Made by a program: the position numbers and the translations under genes. 64,000 nt of DNA. Source: Nocardia crassostreae (GTDB lineage Bacteria; Actinomycetota; Actinomycetes; Mycobacteriales; Mycobacteriaceae). The stretch lies in NCBI RefSeq assembly GCF_001613405.1, contig NZ_BDCH01000041.1, forward strand, positions 1 through 64,000, read 5' to 3'. How positions within the stretch are numbered: the first letter of the stretch is position 1; every line of letters begins with the position of its first letter. The notes beneath the pieces were generated by a model. The model was given only the letters and a program-made list of their open reading frames with translations, searched no databases and was not told the origin of the DNA. Positions 28,101 to 36,503 of this stretch are shown here, piece by piece.

Positions 28101-31100
28101 CCGCGAACAGCTCCGCCACGGCCCGCTCGGCCGGTGTGCGCGCCGACCGCCCCGAGCGCGAGGCGGCCACCGGCTCGGGCAGCGCAGCCCGATCCAGCTT
28201 CCCGTTCGCGGTCAATGGCAACACGTCCACCGCCACAATGGCCGCCGGTCGCATGTACGCCGGAACACGCACTGCGACATGCGTATCCAGCACCGCCGCA
28301 TCGAACACGCCATCGGACGCGGGCACCACATAGGCGACCAACTGCCGTTGCCCGGTCCGCCCCGCGCGCGCCACGACGGCAGCCCGCGCCACCGCCGGAT
28401 GCTCGGCCAGCACGGCCTCGATCTCCCCCGGCTCGATCCGGTACCCGCGAATCTTCACCTGATCGTCGCCCCGCCCGAGGTACTCGAGCTGCCCGTCGCC
28501 ATTCCACCGCGCCAGATCGCCGGTGCGGTACATGCGTTCGCCGCGCGCCCCGAACGGGTCGGCCACATACCGATCCGCGGTCGCTCCCGGACGAGCGTGG
28601 TAGCCGCGCGCCAGCTGCACCCCACTCAGATACAGCTCACCGCGAACGCCGATCGGAACCGGTCGCAGCCGCGAATCGAGCACCCGCACCGCCATTCCCG
28701 GCAATCCCCGGCCGATCACGCTGGCCCGCCCCGCCACGGTGTACTCCCGGTCCACGAACGAATGCGTCGCATGCACGGTCGCCTCGGTGATTCCGTACAG
28801 ATTCGAAACCCGCACCGCCCCGGCCAGATACGCGTCATACCAGGCGCGCAGACGACGCGGATCCAACGCCTCGCCGCCGAGAACGATATGCCGCAGCGCA
28901 GACAGATCAGCCGACGCGGCCGAGTCGCCACCGGGATCGACCCGCCCCAGCGGGCGCTGCACGACTGGACCGGGACCGACCGCATCGAGCAACGCGTAGA
29001 AGGCCGACGGGGTCTGGCTGAGCACCGTCACGCCTTCGCGGTCCAACAAATCGGCGAACTCGTCGGGCGCACGGGTCAGTTCGGGGTCGACGATGACGAG
29101 AGTCCCGCCGGTGGTGAGCGCACCCCACATCTCCCAGACCGAGAAGTCGAACGCGTGGGAGTGGAACATCGTCCAGACGTCGGCGGGACCGGTGTCGAGC
29201 CGCGCCCGCGTGGCGGTGAGCATGGCGACGACATTGCGATGCGTCACGCACACCCCCTTGGGCCGGCCCGTCGAGCCGGACGTGTACAGCACATAGGCGA
29301 CCTGATCGGGGCTCGGTGCGAGAGAGATGACGTCGCTGTCTTGACTGTCGAGGCTGTCGAGGACGACGAGGGGCAGGGTGTTCTCGGGTAGCGTGCCGCG
29401 GTCGGCGGTTATCGTGACCAGGCAGGCGGGGTTGGTTTCGGTGAGGAGGAATTCGAGGCGCTGGGATGGATGGGTCAGGTCGAGGGGGACATAGCCTGCG
29501 CCGGACTTGAGGATGCCCAGTAGGGCGATGATCAGTTCCAGTGAGCGCGAAATGCTTACGGCGATCAGTGATTCCGGGGCGATGCCGCGGGCGGCCAGGG
29601 TGGCGGCCAGGGCGTCCGAGGCTCGGTCGAGCGCCTGGTAGGTGAGGGTGCGGTCGCCGGATCGGATTGCCACGGCGTTCCCGCGTGCGCTCGCCTGGGC
29701 TCGGAACAGGTCCACGAGTGTCCGGTTCGGAGACGTGTCGGCAGGGTGTTGCCAGTCGCGCAGTACGAGGCGTCGTTCTTCGGGGCCGAGGGGATCGATG
29801 TGCGCCACCGCGGTCTCCGGATTCGCGGCGAGTTCGCCGAGCACCCGGGTCAAGCGCTCACCCAGGCGGGTCACGGTGTCCGCGTCGAGCAGGTCGGGGC
29901 GCCATCCGGCCGTGATGTGCAGGCGGTCGGTCTGGCGGACGGTCAGGGTCAGCGGGTAGTGCGTCGCCTCCCGGGATGCGAACCCGGTGATCGCCAGACC
30001 CGCGCTCACGGCGGCATTGGCGCGCAGCGCGGCCTCGTCCACCGGGTAGGTCTCGACGACCAGCAGCGTGTCGAACAGGGCGCTCGCGCCGGTGTCGGCG
30101 TGCGCGCCGATATCGGCGAGACCCAGGTGGTGGTGCGCCGTCAGCTCGAACTGCTCGCGCTGTACGCGGCGCAGCAGTGCTCCGGCGGTCTCGCCCGGGG
30201 CCAGGTGGATCCGCACCGGAACGGTGTTGATGAACAGGCCGACCATGGATTCGACGCCCGTGAGGTCGGCGGGCCTGCCCGAGACCGTGGTGCCGAAGAC
30301 GATGTCGGCGCGATCGGTCATGCGCGACAACAGAATCGCCCAGGCCGCCTGCACGACGGTGTTCATCGTCACCTCGTGTTCGGCCGCCAGGCGGGACAGT
30401 GCGAGGGTCCGCGTCTCGTCCAGCGCGAACACCTGCTCCAGCGGCAGCGCCTCGGGCGGGTGCGCGACCGTTTCACCCGCGAGCAAGGTCGGCTCCGCGA
30501 CACCGGCCAGCGCCCGCGCCCAGGCGCGTTCGGCGGCCGAACTGTCCTGCCGAGCAAGCCATTCCACGTAGCGGCGGTAGGGCCGGGGAGTTTCGACGGC
30601 GAAACCGGCGTAATCGGCGATGATCTCGCGTAGCAGCAATGGGATGGACCAGCCGTCCAGCAGCAGATGGTGGCCGGTGACGACCAGCTCGGTGTGCTCC
30701 GCGTCGAGGCGGAGCAGCAGAAACCGCAGCAGCGGCGGGTGAGTGAGATCGAATGGGGTCGTACGGTCGGCATCGAGGAGGCGATCACGCTCCGCCGACG
30801 CAGCCTCGGTCAGATCCGCCTCGCGCCACGGCAGCTCCGTCTCACCGGTGACGAGCTGAACGGGCACGCCTGCCGCGGTGACCGCGAAGGCGGTGCGCAG
30901 GTTGTCGTATCGTGCGAGGACGGCCGCCGCGGCGGACTTCAGACGCGGGGCGTCGACCGGGCCCTCCAGGCTCAGCACCAGCTGCACCGTGTACACATCC
31001 AGCGCGCCCGGATCGAACAGGGCGTGGAACATCATTCCGGCCTGCAGCGGCGAGACCGGCCACACCTCGCTGAGCGTGGGATACCGCTGTTCCCAGGTGT

Positions 31101-33147
31101 CGATATCGCTCTGCGTGGTCGTGACCAGTGGGAAATCGGAGGGCGTATGCCCGCCGCGCGTCAGCGGGCTGCGCGCGTGCCGGGCGAGCGCCGTGAGCGC
31201 CTGCTGCCACAGTTCCACCAGCTCGCGGCCCGACTCCTCGGTGAAGAGGGTGCGCGCGAAGCCGAAGCTGGTCGTGAGCCGCTGGCCGACCACAATGGAA
31301 TCCACTTCGACGGCCCCGAGCGCACCGCGGTGCGCATCGGGCCGGATGGGCAGCATGCCGAATTCGGGTGCGGGCAGCCAGCCGATTCCGGCCAGCTCCT
31401 CCGGAATGTCCAGTCCGGTGATGTGCCCGAAGTAGTTGAACGAGATCTCTCCCGGCTCCCGGTGCGGCAGCGCCGTCGCGGTCTCCGCGTTCAGGTACCG
31501 GAGCAGGCCGTAGCCGAAACCATTGTGGGGCGCGGCCCGCAACTGCTCCTTGACCGCCTTGATGGCGGCGCCCATGGCGGGTCCGCCCGCATAGGCGTCG
31601 TCGAGATCCACCCCGGTCAGATCCAGGCGCGCCGGGACGATGGAGGTGAACCAGCCCACGGTGCGGGACAGTTCGGCGCCGGGCACCGCATCCTGTTCGC
31701 GCCCAAGGCCTTCCAGCCGCAGCAGCACCGACCGCTCGTCCTCGCCGCGCCGGGACCGCCAGCGGGTCACCGCGAGGGCGAGGGCGGTCAGCACCGCGTC
31801 CGCCACACGGGCCCGATACCGGTCCGGGATGGCGGTGATGATGGCGGCGGTATCGCGTTCGTCGAGTTCGATGGCGGTGTGCGCCACGTCCGGGGCGAGA
31901 TCGACCTGCGGATCGAAGGGCCGCTCGCCGAACGACGGCTCGGGGCCGTCGACGATCTCGCGCCAGATCGGCAGCTCGGCCACCAGCGCCTCGGTGTGCG
32001 CGGTATCGGTGATGGCGTGCGCCCAGCGGCGCATGGAGGTCCCGACGGCCGGGAGTCGCGGCGTCGCCACCGCCGCCACGGCCGCCCAGGCGGCCACGAA
32101 GTCGGGCAACAGGATTCGCCACGAGACGCCGTCGACTGCAATGTGATGCGCGGCAATGATGAGCAATCCGGGCGCGGTGCGCGATTCCGGGGTGAGCCAT
32201 ACGAAGCGCAGCACCGCACCCGTGGCCGGATCGATCCGGTCGACGGCCGCATCGAGTTCGGTCGCGGCGAGCGCCAGCAGCTCGGCACGGTCCAGGTCGT
32301 CGGCGTGGACGACCCGGTGGATCAACGAGTCGACATCGACGCTGCCGGGCGGGTCCACGCGCGCGAACCACGCGCCGGACTCGTCCCGGCAGAGCCGCGA
32401 CCGCAGCATATCGTGGTGATCGACCACGGCGGCGATGGTGGAAAACACTGCGGCACGGTCGATCCCGGCGGGCAGCTCCAGCGTCATGGACTGGCAGAAC
32501 CGGTCGAAACTGCGCCCGCGCTCGACAAGGAACCGGATGACCGGCGTCAGCGGCAGCTCACCGACACCGCCGCCGGGCAGCTCGGCCAGCGGCGGCACTT
32601 CTTCCGCCACCGCGGTTTCGGCTATGGCCGCCAGCCGCGCCACCGTGCGATGCTCGTACACCTGCTGCGCCGTCACCGCGATACCGCGCGCCCGCGCCCG
32701 CGACACCAGCAGAATCGACATGATGCTGTCGCCGCCGAGCGCGAAGAACGACTCGTCGGCGCCGACCCCGTCCCGCCCCAGCACCTCGGCGAAGACCGCG
32801 GCCAGCGCGGATTCCGTCCCGGCCCGCGGCGCGCGGAAGGCGAACTGCTCGAATTCGGGTGCGGGCAATGCCTTCCGGTCCACCTTGCCGGACCGATTCA
32901 CCGGCAGCTCCGGGAGTACGACGAGCGCGTCGGGCACCAGATGCCGCGGCAGCATCTCCCGCAACCGCTGTTCCAGCGCGTCCCGCTCGATCCGGTGCCC
33001 ACCGGCGGCCGTGACATAGGCGACCAGTCGCCCACTCGCCGAGCCGTTTCCTCCGTGCACCACCGCGACCGCCTGCGCCACGGATTCCTGTGCGGCGAGC
33101 ACGGATTCGAGTTCGCCGAGCTCGATGCGGATACCGCGCAACTTCAC
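25132..33147 (-). CDS. NRPS-A, main intact part: (A)-T-E-C-A-T-E-C
   Basis: This is an open frame of 2671 codons. Its first in-frame Met is directly after an in-frame TAG (33150-33148), so it is the continuation of the broken 5' part, not a separate gene. Domains: the end of A1 (NRSGKVDRKAL near 84-94); T (LGGDSI, Ser141); E (HHIAVDGVSWRIL near 334); C (HHLLLDGWS near 826); A2 (FDFSVWEMWG, NLYGITEATVHA); T (LGGDSI); E (HHLAVDGVSWRIL); and C (HHILLDGWS). The A2 pocket reads about DFWSVGLVHK by hand alignment, close to Thr codes. With the following E domain, D-Thr or D-allo-Thr is predicted. Two E domains mean two consecutive D-residues. The protein ends in a C domain that abuts the N-terminal C of NRPS-B. 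Confidence 0.9.
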   Translation of the reverse strand: MKLRGIRIELGELESVLAAQESVAQAVAVVHGGNGSASGRLVAYVTAAGGHRIERDALEQRLREMLPRHLVPDALVVLPELPVNRSGKVDRKALPAPEFEQFAFRAPRAGTESALAAVFAEVLGRDGVGADESFFALGGDSIMSILLVSRARARGIAVTAQQVYEHRTVARLAAIAETAVAEEVPPLAELPGGGVGELPLTPVIRFLVERGRSFDRFCQSMTLELPAGIDRAAVFSTIAAVVDHHDMLRSRLCRDESGAWFARVDPPGSVDVDSLIHRVVHADDLDRAELLALAATELDAAVDRIDPATGAVLRFVWLTPESRTAPGLLIIAAHHIAVDGVSWRILLPDFVAAWAAVAAVATPRLPAVGTSMRRWAHAITDTAHTEALVAELPIWREIVDGPEPSFGERPFDPQVDLAPDVAHTAIELDERDTAAIITAIPDRYRARVADAVLTALALAVTRWRSRRGEDERSVLLRLEGLGREQDAVPGAELSRTVGWFTSIVPARLDLTGVDLDDAYAGGPAMGAAIKAVKEQLRAAPHNGFGYGLLRYLNAETATALPHREPGEISFNYFGHITGLDIPEELAGIGWLPAPEFGMLPIRPDAHRGALGAVEVDSIVVGQRLTTSFGFARTLFTEESGRELVELWQQALTALARHARSPLTRGGHTPSDFPLVTTTQSDIDTWEQRYPTLSEVWPVSPLQAGMMFHALFDPGALDVYTVQLVLSLEGPVDAPRLKSAAAAVLARYDNLRTAFAVTAAGVPVQLVTGETELPWREADLTEAASAERDRLLDADRTTPFDLTHPPLLRFLLLRLDAEHTELVVTGHHLLLDGWSIPLLLREIIADYAGFAVETPRPYRRYVEWLARQDSSAAERAWARALAGVAEPTLLAGETVAHPPEALPLEQVFALDETRTLALSRLAAEHEVTMNTVVQAAWAILLSRMTDRADIVFGTTVSGRPADLTGVESMVGLFINTVPVRIHLAPGETAGALLRRVQREQFELTAHHHLGLADIGAHADTGASALFDTLLVVETYPVDEAALRANAAVSAGLAITGFASREATHYPLTLTVRQTDRLHITAGWRPDLLDADTVTRLGERLTRVLGELAANPETAVAHIDPLGPEERRLVLRDWQHPADTSPNRTLVDLFRAQASARGNAVAIRSGDRTLTYQALDRASDALAATLAARGIAPESLIAVSISRSLELIIALLGILKSGAGYVPLDLTHPSQRLEFLLTETNPACLVTITADRGTLPENTLPLVVLDSLDSQDSDVISLAPSPDQVAYVLYTSGSTGRPKGVCVTHRNVVAMLTATRARLDTGPADVWTMFHSHAFDFSVWEMWGALTTGGTLVIVDPELTRAPDEFADLLDREGVTVLSQTPSAFYALLDAVGPGPVVQRPLGRVDPGGDSAASADLSALRHIVLGGEALDPRRLRAWYDAYLAGAVRVSNLYGITEATVHATHSFVDREYTVAGRASVIGRGLPGMAVRVLDSRLRPVPIGVRGELYLSGVQLARGYHARPGATADRYVADPFGARGERMYRTGDLARWNGDGQLEYLGRGDDQVKIRGYRIEPGEIEAVLAEHPAVARAAVVARAGRTGQRQLVAYVVPASDGVFDAAVLDTHVAVRVPAYMRPAAIVAVDVLPLTANGKLDRAALPEPVAASRSGRSARTPAERAVAELFAEVLGVASPGVDDSFFTLGGDSIISIQLASRALEHGLHFTPRDVFEHRTVAGIAAAARSLDAGAELPSLLPELPGGGIGDMPLTPIARWLTERGGGFRRVNQTLTVDFPAGTGQGALTAAVTALVDRHDMLRSRLFRDDFGEWRLETVAPGTVDAGNLLRRRRFDADADAAELQALIGAELDAALDRLDPTAGAMVQFVRLDPERDDVPGRLIICAHHLAVDGVSWRILIPDFFTALTAAANGNVPQLDPIGTSMRRRAHALVDAAHAPGRSAELAVWRRIGATPDPLLGARPLDPALDTAACVETVEVTVDETVTAELVRGVPGRFHARVDEILIAAMALALTAWRARRGADAPVSLLRLEGHGREEQLAPGADLSRTVGWFTSLYPVRLDLGDIDAEAALAGTEAAGSVVKAVKEQLRAIPDHGIGYGLLRYLNPDTAEQLPEEMPGHIGFNYLGRVDDRGTGVLATPAAQPDPDLPAAAAIDVNAIVAGSRLRAGFAYPATLLDADEVSELAQLWVTALGAIATHARAANAGGHTPSDLPLVRVTQADITRWERDYGRLTDVWPLAPLQPGLFFHATLAAPAESAPDVYNVQAVVRLGGSVDRDRLRRAARGLLERYPNLRAAFVFDTTGTPRQVVPETVELPWHEVDLATDDDLTELAARERGHRFDQARPPLLRFTLARVADSEHILIATYHHILLDGWSVPLVLRDLLALYATGDPLPAPDGTFHDYLAWNHARDAAASNSAWRRALEGISAPTLVAPASRARESTVTTADHHWALDRQTTTALGATAAELGVTLNTVLQVVWAILLGRRLGRGDVVFGATVSGRPATLPGVESIVGLCINTVPVRVRFGPRMPVADLLRAVQAEQAELMEHHHLGLTEIHTAAGLRDMLFDTVLAFESYPVDAEQLTAAAAALDGVTGASLELTDAAHYPLTLTVDPGAELRVRIGYLCGLFDETQVAEIGAEMRRLLTAIAGDPETTIEGLP

Positions 33148-35653
33148 CTACAAGTCGCCGCGCCCGAGAAATTCCAGCTCGCCGGATCCGTTGGCGCGCA
33201 CGATATCCCCGGTGCGGTACAACCGCTGACCCGGACCACCGAACGGATCGGCCACGAACCGTGCGGCGGTCGTCCCGGCCTGCCGCACATATCCGCGAGC
33301 CACCGCGACGCCACCGAGATAGAGCTCGCCCGGCGCACCCGCCGGGACCGGCTGTAGGCAGGCATACAGTACATAGGCCCGGGTACCCCACGCCGGTGTT
33401 CCGATAGGGACTGTCCCGCTTGTATTCTCGTCGATCCGATGCCGGGTGACCGCAACGGTGGCCTCGGTCGGACCATAGAGATTCTCGTACCGGGCCCCCG
33501 GCGCGAGCACCGGCAACTGCGCCGCGAGCGCGGAGGTCACCGCCTCGCCCGCCAGCAGGACGCGCCGCACACTCGGAGCGAGCGGTTCACCCACCGCCCG
33601 CTAGTGCGCCGCCAGCGTGGACGGCGTGAACTGCACCGTGGTCACCGCATTCTCGGCGATCGCCCGCGCGAGGCCCTCCGGATCAGCGCCTGCGTCCACC
33701 ACGACGCTCGCTCCGGCGGTGAAGGGCCACAACACCTCCCACGCCGAAATATTGAATGTCAGCGCCGTTTTGCGCACGGCCGTATCGCCCGTACCGAGCC
33801 CGTGCACATGCTGCATCCACGCCAGATACGAACACAGCGCGGCATGAGTGGCCCCCACCCCCTTCGGCCGCCCCGTCGACCCCGACGTGAACAGCACGTA
33901 GACCGGGTTCCCCGGCCGCAGCGGCGCCACCCGATCCGCATCGGTAACGGTGGCGTCCGACACCTCACCCAGCTCGAGGTCCTCCAGATGGATCACCCGC
34001 ACACCCGCGGGCGCATCGAGCCCCTCCCGCCGAGTGGTCAGCACACACACCGCCCCCGCACTCTCCAGCACAGCGGCGTGCCGCTCCCGCGGATGCTCCG
34101 GATCCAGCGGCAGATAGGCCCCACCGGCCGCCACCACCGCGTGCACCGCCACAACCTGCTCCACCGACGCCCCCAGCGCCAGCCCAACCACCTGCTCCGG
34201 CCCCACACCCTTGCGAATCAACCACCGCGCCAGCCGATTCGCCGCCCGATGCAACTCCGCATAGGACATCCGAACACCGGCCCCCGCCAGCGCCACCGCC
34301 TCCGGTGACCGCCCGGCCTGCTCGGCCAGCAAGTCAGCCACGGAGGTGGCCTCGAAGCCCGATTCCACGGACGCGAGTGCATCACCCGCGACAGGTGCGA
34401 CATCCGCACCGCATGCGGCGTCGGGATGGCGGCCTTCGATGTACTGATTCTCGCCGGGCGCGGCAAGGCCGAATCGGGCGATCGGGGTGCGCGGTTCGTG
34501 CGCCAGCCGCGTCAGCAGGCGGGCAATGCGGTTGCGGTGAGCGGGGTGCGCCGCAGCGGTGGTGATCTGCCAGCTGCCTGCGGCACGGTCGTCTACACAC
34601 ACCGTGAGAGCTTCGGCTTGTCCGGCCACGATGTGCACCGGCTGTGCGCCGAGGGTGGTCAGTGCCGCACCGGGCAGCATCCGGGCTACAAGAGGCCAGT
34701 TGCGCGTCGGCCCATGGGTCGTCGATGTCGGGGATGTACCGGTGTCGGCGCGCCTTGCGTAGTTCCCGGCCCACCTGTTTGGCGATCGCGTCGAAGGTGT
34801 CGCGCGGTTGGACCGGGATCCGGAGCGGCACAATGGTTTCCCCGTTGTCGAATGCAATCACGCATTCACGGGTCATGGTCAGGCGGGTGCTGTATACGGC
34901 TAGTGCGGCCAAAGCGACAGCGGGTGCGCCGCCGCCACTGGTACGCGCGATCCTATTGAGTGCCTGTGATTCTCCCGCCGGAGCCCAGAGCGGACCGACG
35001 GGCTCATCGTGGGTGGCGGGGAGAGGTTCGAGCCGGGGTGCGTCGACCAGGGTTTGTTCCCAGTAGTCGCGGTCGGCTGCCCATGCGCCCGATTCGTGGT
35101 AGAGGCGTTCGACTTCCAGGCGGATCGTCGGCGTGCCGAACGGCGGATTCGGATCGAGGTTCCCGGAAATGTCGCCGAGTACGTCGCGCACCCGGGCGAG
35201 GATGGCGAGCATGCCGGGCTGGTCGATGATCAGGCGGTGGTAACGCTGGTACCAGCCGATTCGGCCATCGGGGAACCGGAAGACCGCGTGCCTGTACAGC
35301 GGGCCCCGCGCGATATCCAGGGGACGGGCGCGTTCTTCATCGATCCAGGCGCTGACGAAATCGGGGGCCTCGGCGGTGACCACGAGGGTTGGAGTGGGGG
35401 TGATCTCATAGACCTGAATCGCGCCGGTGTCGTCGCGGAAGGCGCTGTGTAGCGCCGGGCATTCCGTGAGGACGGTGTCGACGGCATTACGCAGGGTGTC
35501 CGCATCCAGGGGACCGGTCAGCTCGACATAGAGGTCGAAGTACTGGTCTCCGGTGGTGAGCGCGGCGCGTTGGGCATCGCTCGGGGGGCGCGGGCCCGCC
35601 GGGGTGGCGGCGACCGGGTTGCCGGTGGTCGCGGCGGTGGCAGCGATAGTCAT
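33148..35653 (-). pseudogene. NRPS-A, 5' part: C-like and A1 domains, frameshift plus two TAG stops
   Basis: ATG 35653 begins a C domain (YFDLYVELTGPLDADTL) whose active-site motif HHxxxDG reads HRLIIDQ. The second, catalytic His is Arg and the Gly is Gln. Near 34695 the frame shifts by one base (after DDPWADAQLA; resuming VARMLPGAALTTLGAQPVH). A1 follows (LFTSGSTGRPKG, then FNISAWEVLWPF, where nearly all amino-acid A domains have Asp in FD). TAG at 33603-33601 splits A1 between VQFTPSTLAAH and RAVGEPLAPSVRRVL; TAG at 33150-33148 replaces the expected Gln in GDL-Q-VKLRG. The pocket reads about NIWQLALVAK and matches no code known to me. Together these would stop production of NRPS-A unless corrected. 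Confidence 0.82.
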
Positions 35654-36503
35654 GGAATCCTTGTCCGGTCTTGCGGCCGAAATGTCCTGCGGTGACGAGC
35701 TTCTCCAGGGCGGGCGGCACCCGGTAGTGGTCCTCGCCGGTTTCGCGGCGCAGCACCTCGATGGTGTCGGCGACGTTGTCGAGACCGATCAGGTCGGCGG
35801 TGCGCAGGGGGCCCATTCGGTGGCCGAGGCAGCGTTCGAAGAGGGCGTCGACGGTCTCCGCGTCGACGCCGGTGTCCAGGGTGGCGGCGGCTTCGGCGAT
35901 GGTGAGCATGAGCAGGCGGTTGATCACGAAGCCGGGGCGGTCGCCGACGACAATGGCTTCCTTGCCCAATGCCGTGAGCAATTCGGTGGCCCGCTTCAGG
36001 GTCGCGGGGGAAGTCTGTTCTCCGCGAACGACTTCCACCTCATCGGTGAGCGGCGCGGGGTTCATGAAGTGCAGGCCGAGCACCTGTTCGGGCCGGGCGG
36101 TGGCGGCGGCCAGGCGGGCGATCGGGATCGCCGAGTTGATGGAGGCGAAGACGGCTGCGGGCGCGCAGTGCCGGTCCAGCTCGGCGAACAGCTGTTCCTT
36201 CAATTCGATGCGTTCGGTGGCGCATTCGATAACGAAGTCGATGCGGCTCGCCTCGCGGGCGGTGCTCAGTTCGTCGATGCGTTCCACCCAGTGCACGCGC
36301 CGCGCGGCGTCGAGCGCGGTCCGGCGATCACCGCGCCCCAGCAGCAGCGCCAATCGCACCGCCTCGTTCAAGCCCCGGCGCGCCCGCTCCACGGCCTGGG
36401 GATCTGGTTCGACCACGATCACCTCGCGACCGGCCTGGGCCAGGCATTGGGCAATGCCCGCGCCCATGGTGCCTGCGCCGATCACCGCCACGATTCCGGT
36501 CAT
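35487..36503 (-). CDS. FkbK-type 3-hydroxyacyl-CoA dehydrogenase for hydroxymalonyl-ACP
   Basis: This enzyme is predicted to oxidise the C3 hydroxyl of glyceryl-ACP to the aldehyde with NAD+. ATG 36503 overlaps the PKS stop as ATGA. The Rossmann motif VIGAGTMGAGIAQ opens the protein; INSAIPIARL and LGLHFMNPAP carry the catalytic Ser/His region; the C-terminal helical domain includes GDRPGFVINRLLM and DLIGLDNVADT. Relatives end at the motif seen here as GQGFHDY, near residue 286. This frame has no stop there and runs about 50 residues further to 35487, over the start of NRPS-A. The tail is low-complexity Arg/Pro/His and probably not functional. The separation from the other fkb-like genes by two synthase genes is unusual. 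Confidence 0.85.
   Translation of the reverse strand: MTGIVAVIGAGTMGAGIAQCLAQAGREVIVVEPDPQAVERARRGLNEAVRLALLLGRGDRRTALDAARRVHWVERIDELSTAREASRIDFVIECATERIELKEQLFAELDRHCAPAAVFASINSAIPIARLAAATARPEQVLGLHFMNPAPLTDEVEVVRGEQTSPATLKRATELLTALGKEAIVVGDRPGFVINRLLMLTIAEAAATLDTGVDAETVDALFERCLGHRMGPLRTADLIGLDNVADTIEVLRRETGEDHYRVPPALEKLVTAGHFGRKTGQGFHDYRCHRRDHRQPGRRHPGGPAPPERCPTRRAHHRRPVLRPLCRADRSPGCGHPA

Noticed and set aside
30667..33357. 896-codon plus-strand open frame opposite NRPS-A
   Set aside because: Antisense shadow of conserved C, E and T domains; no motif and no ribosome site.
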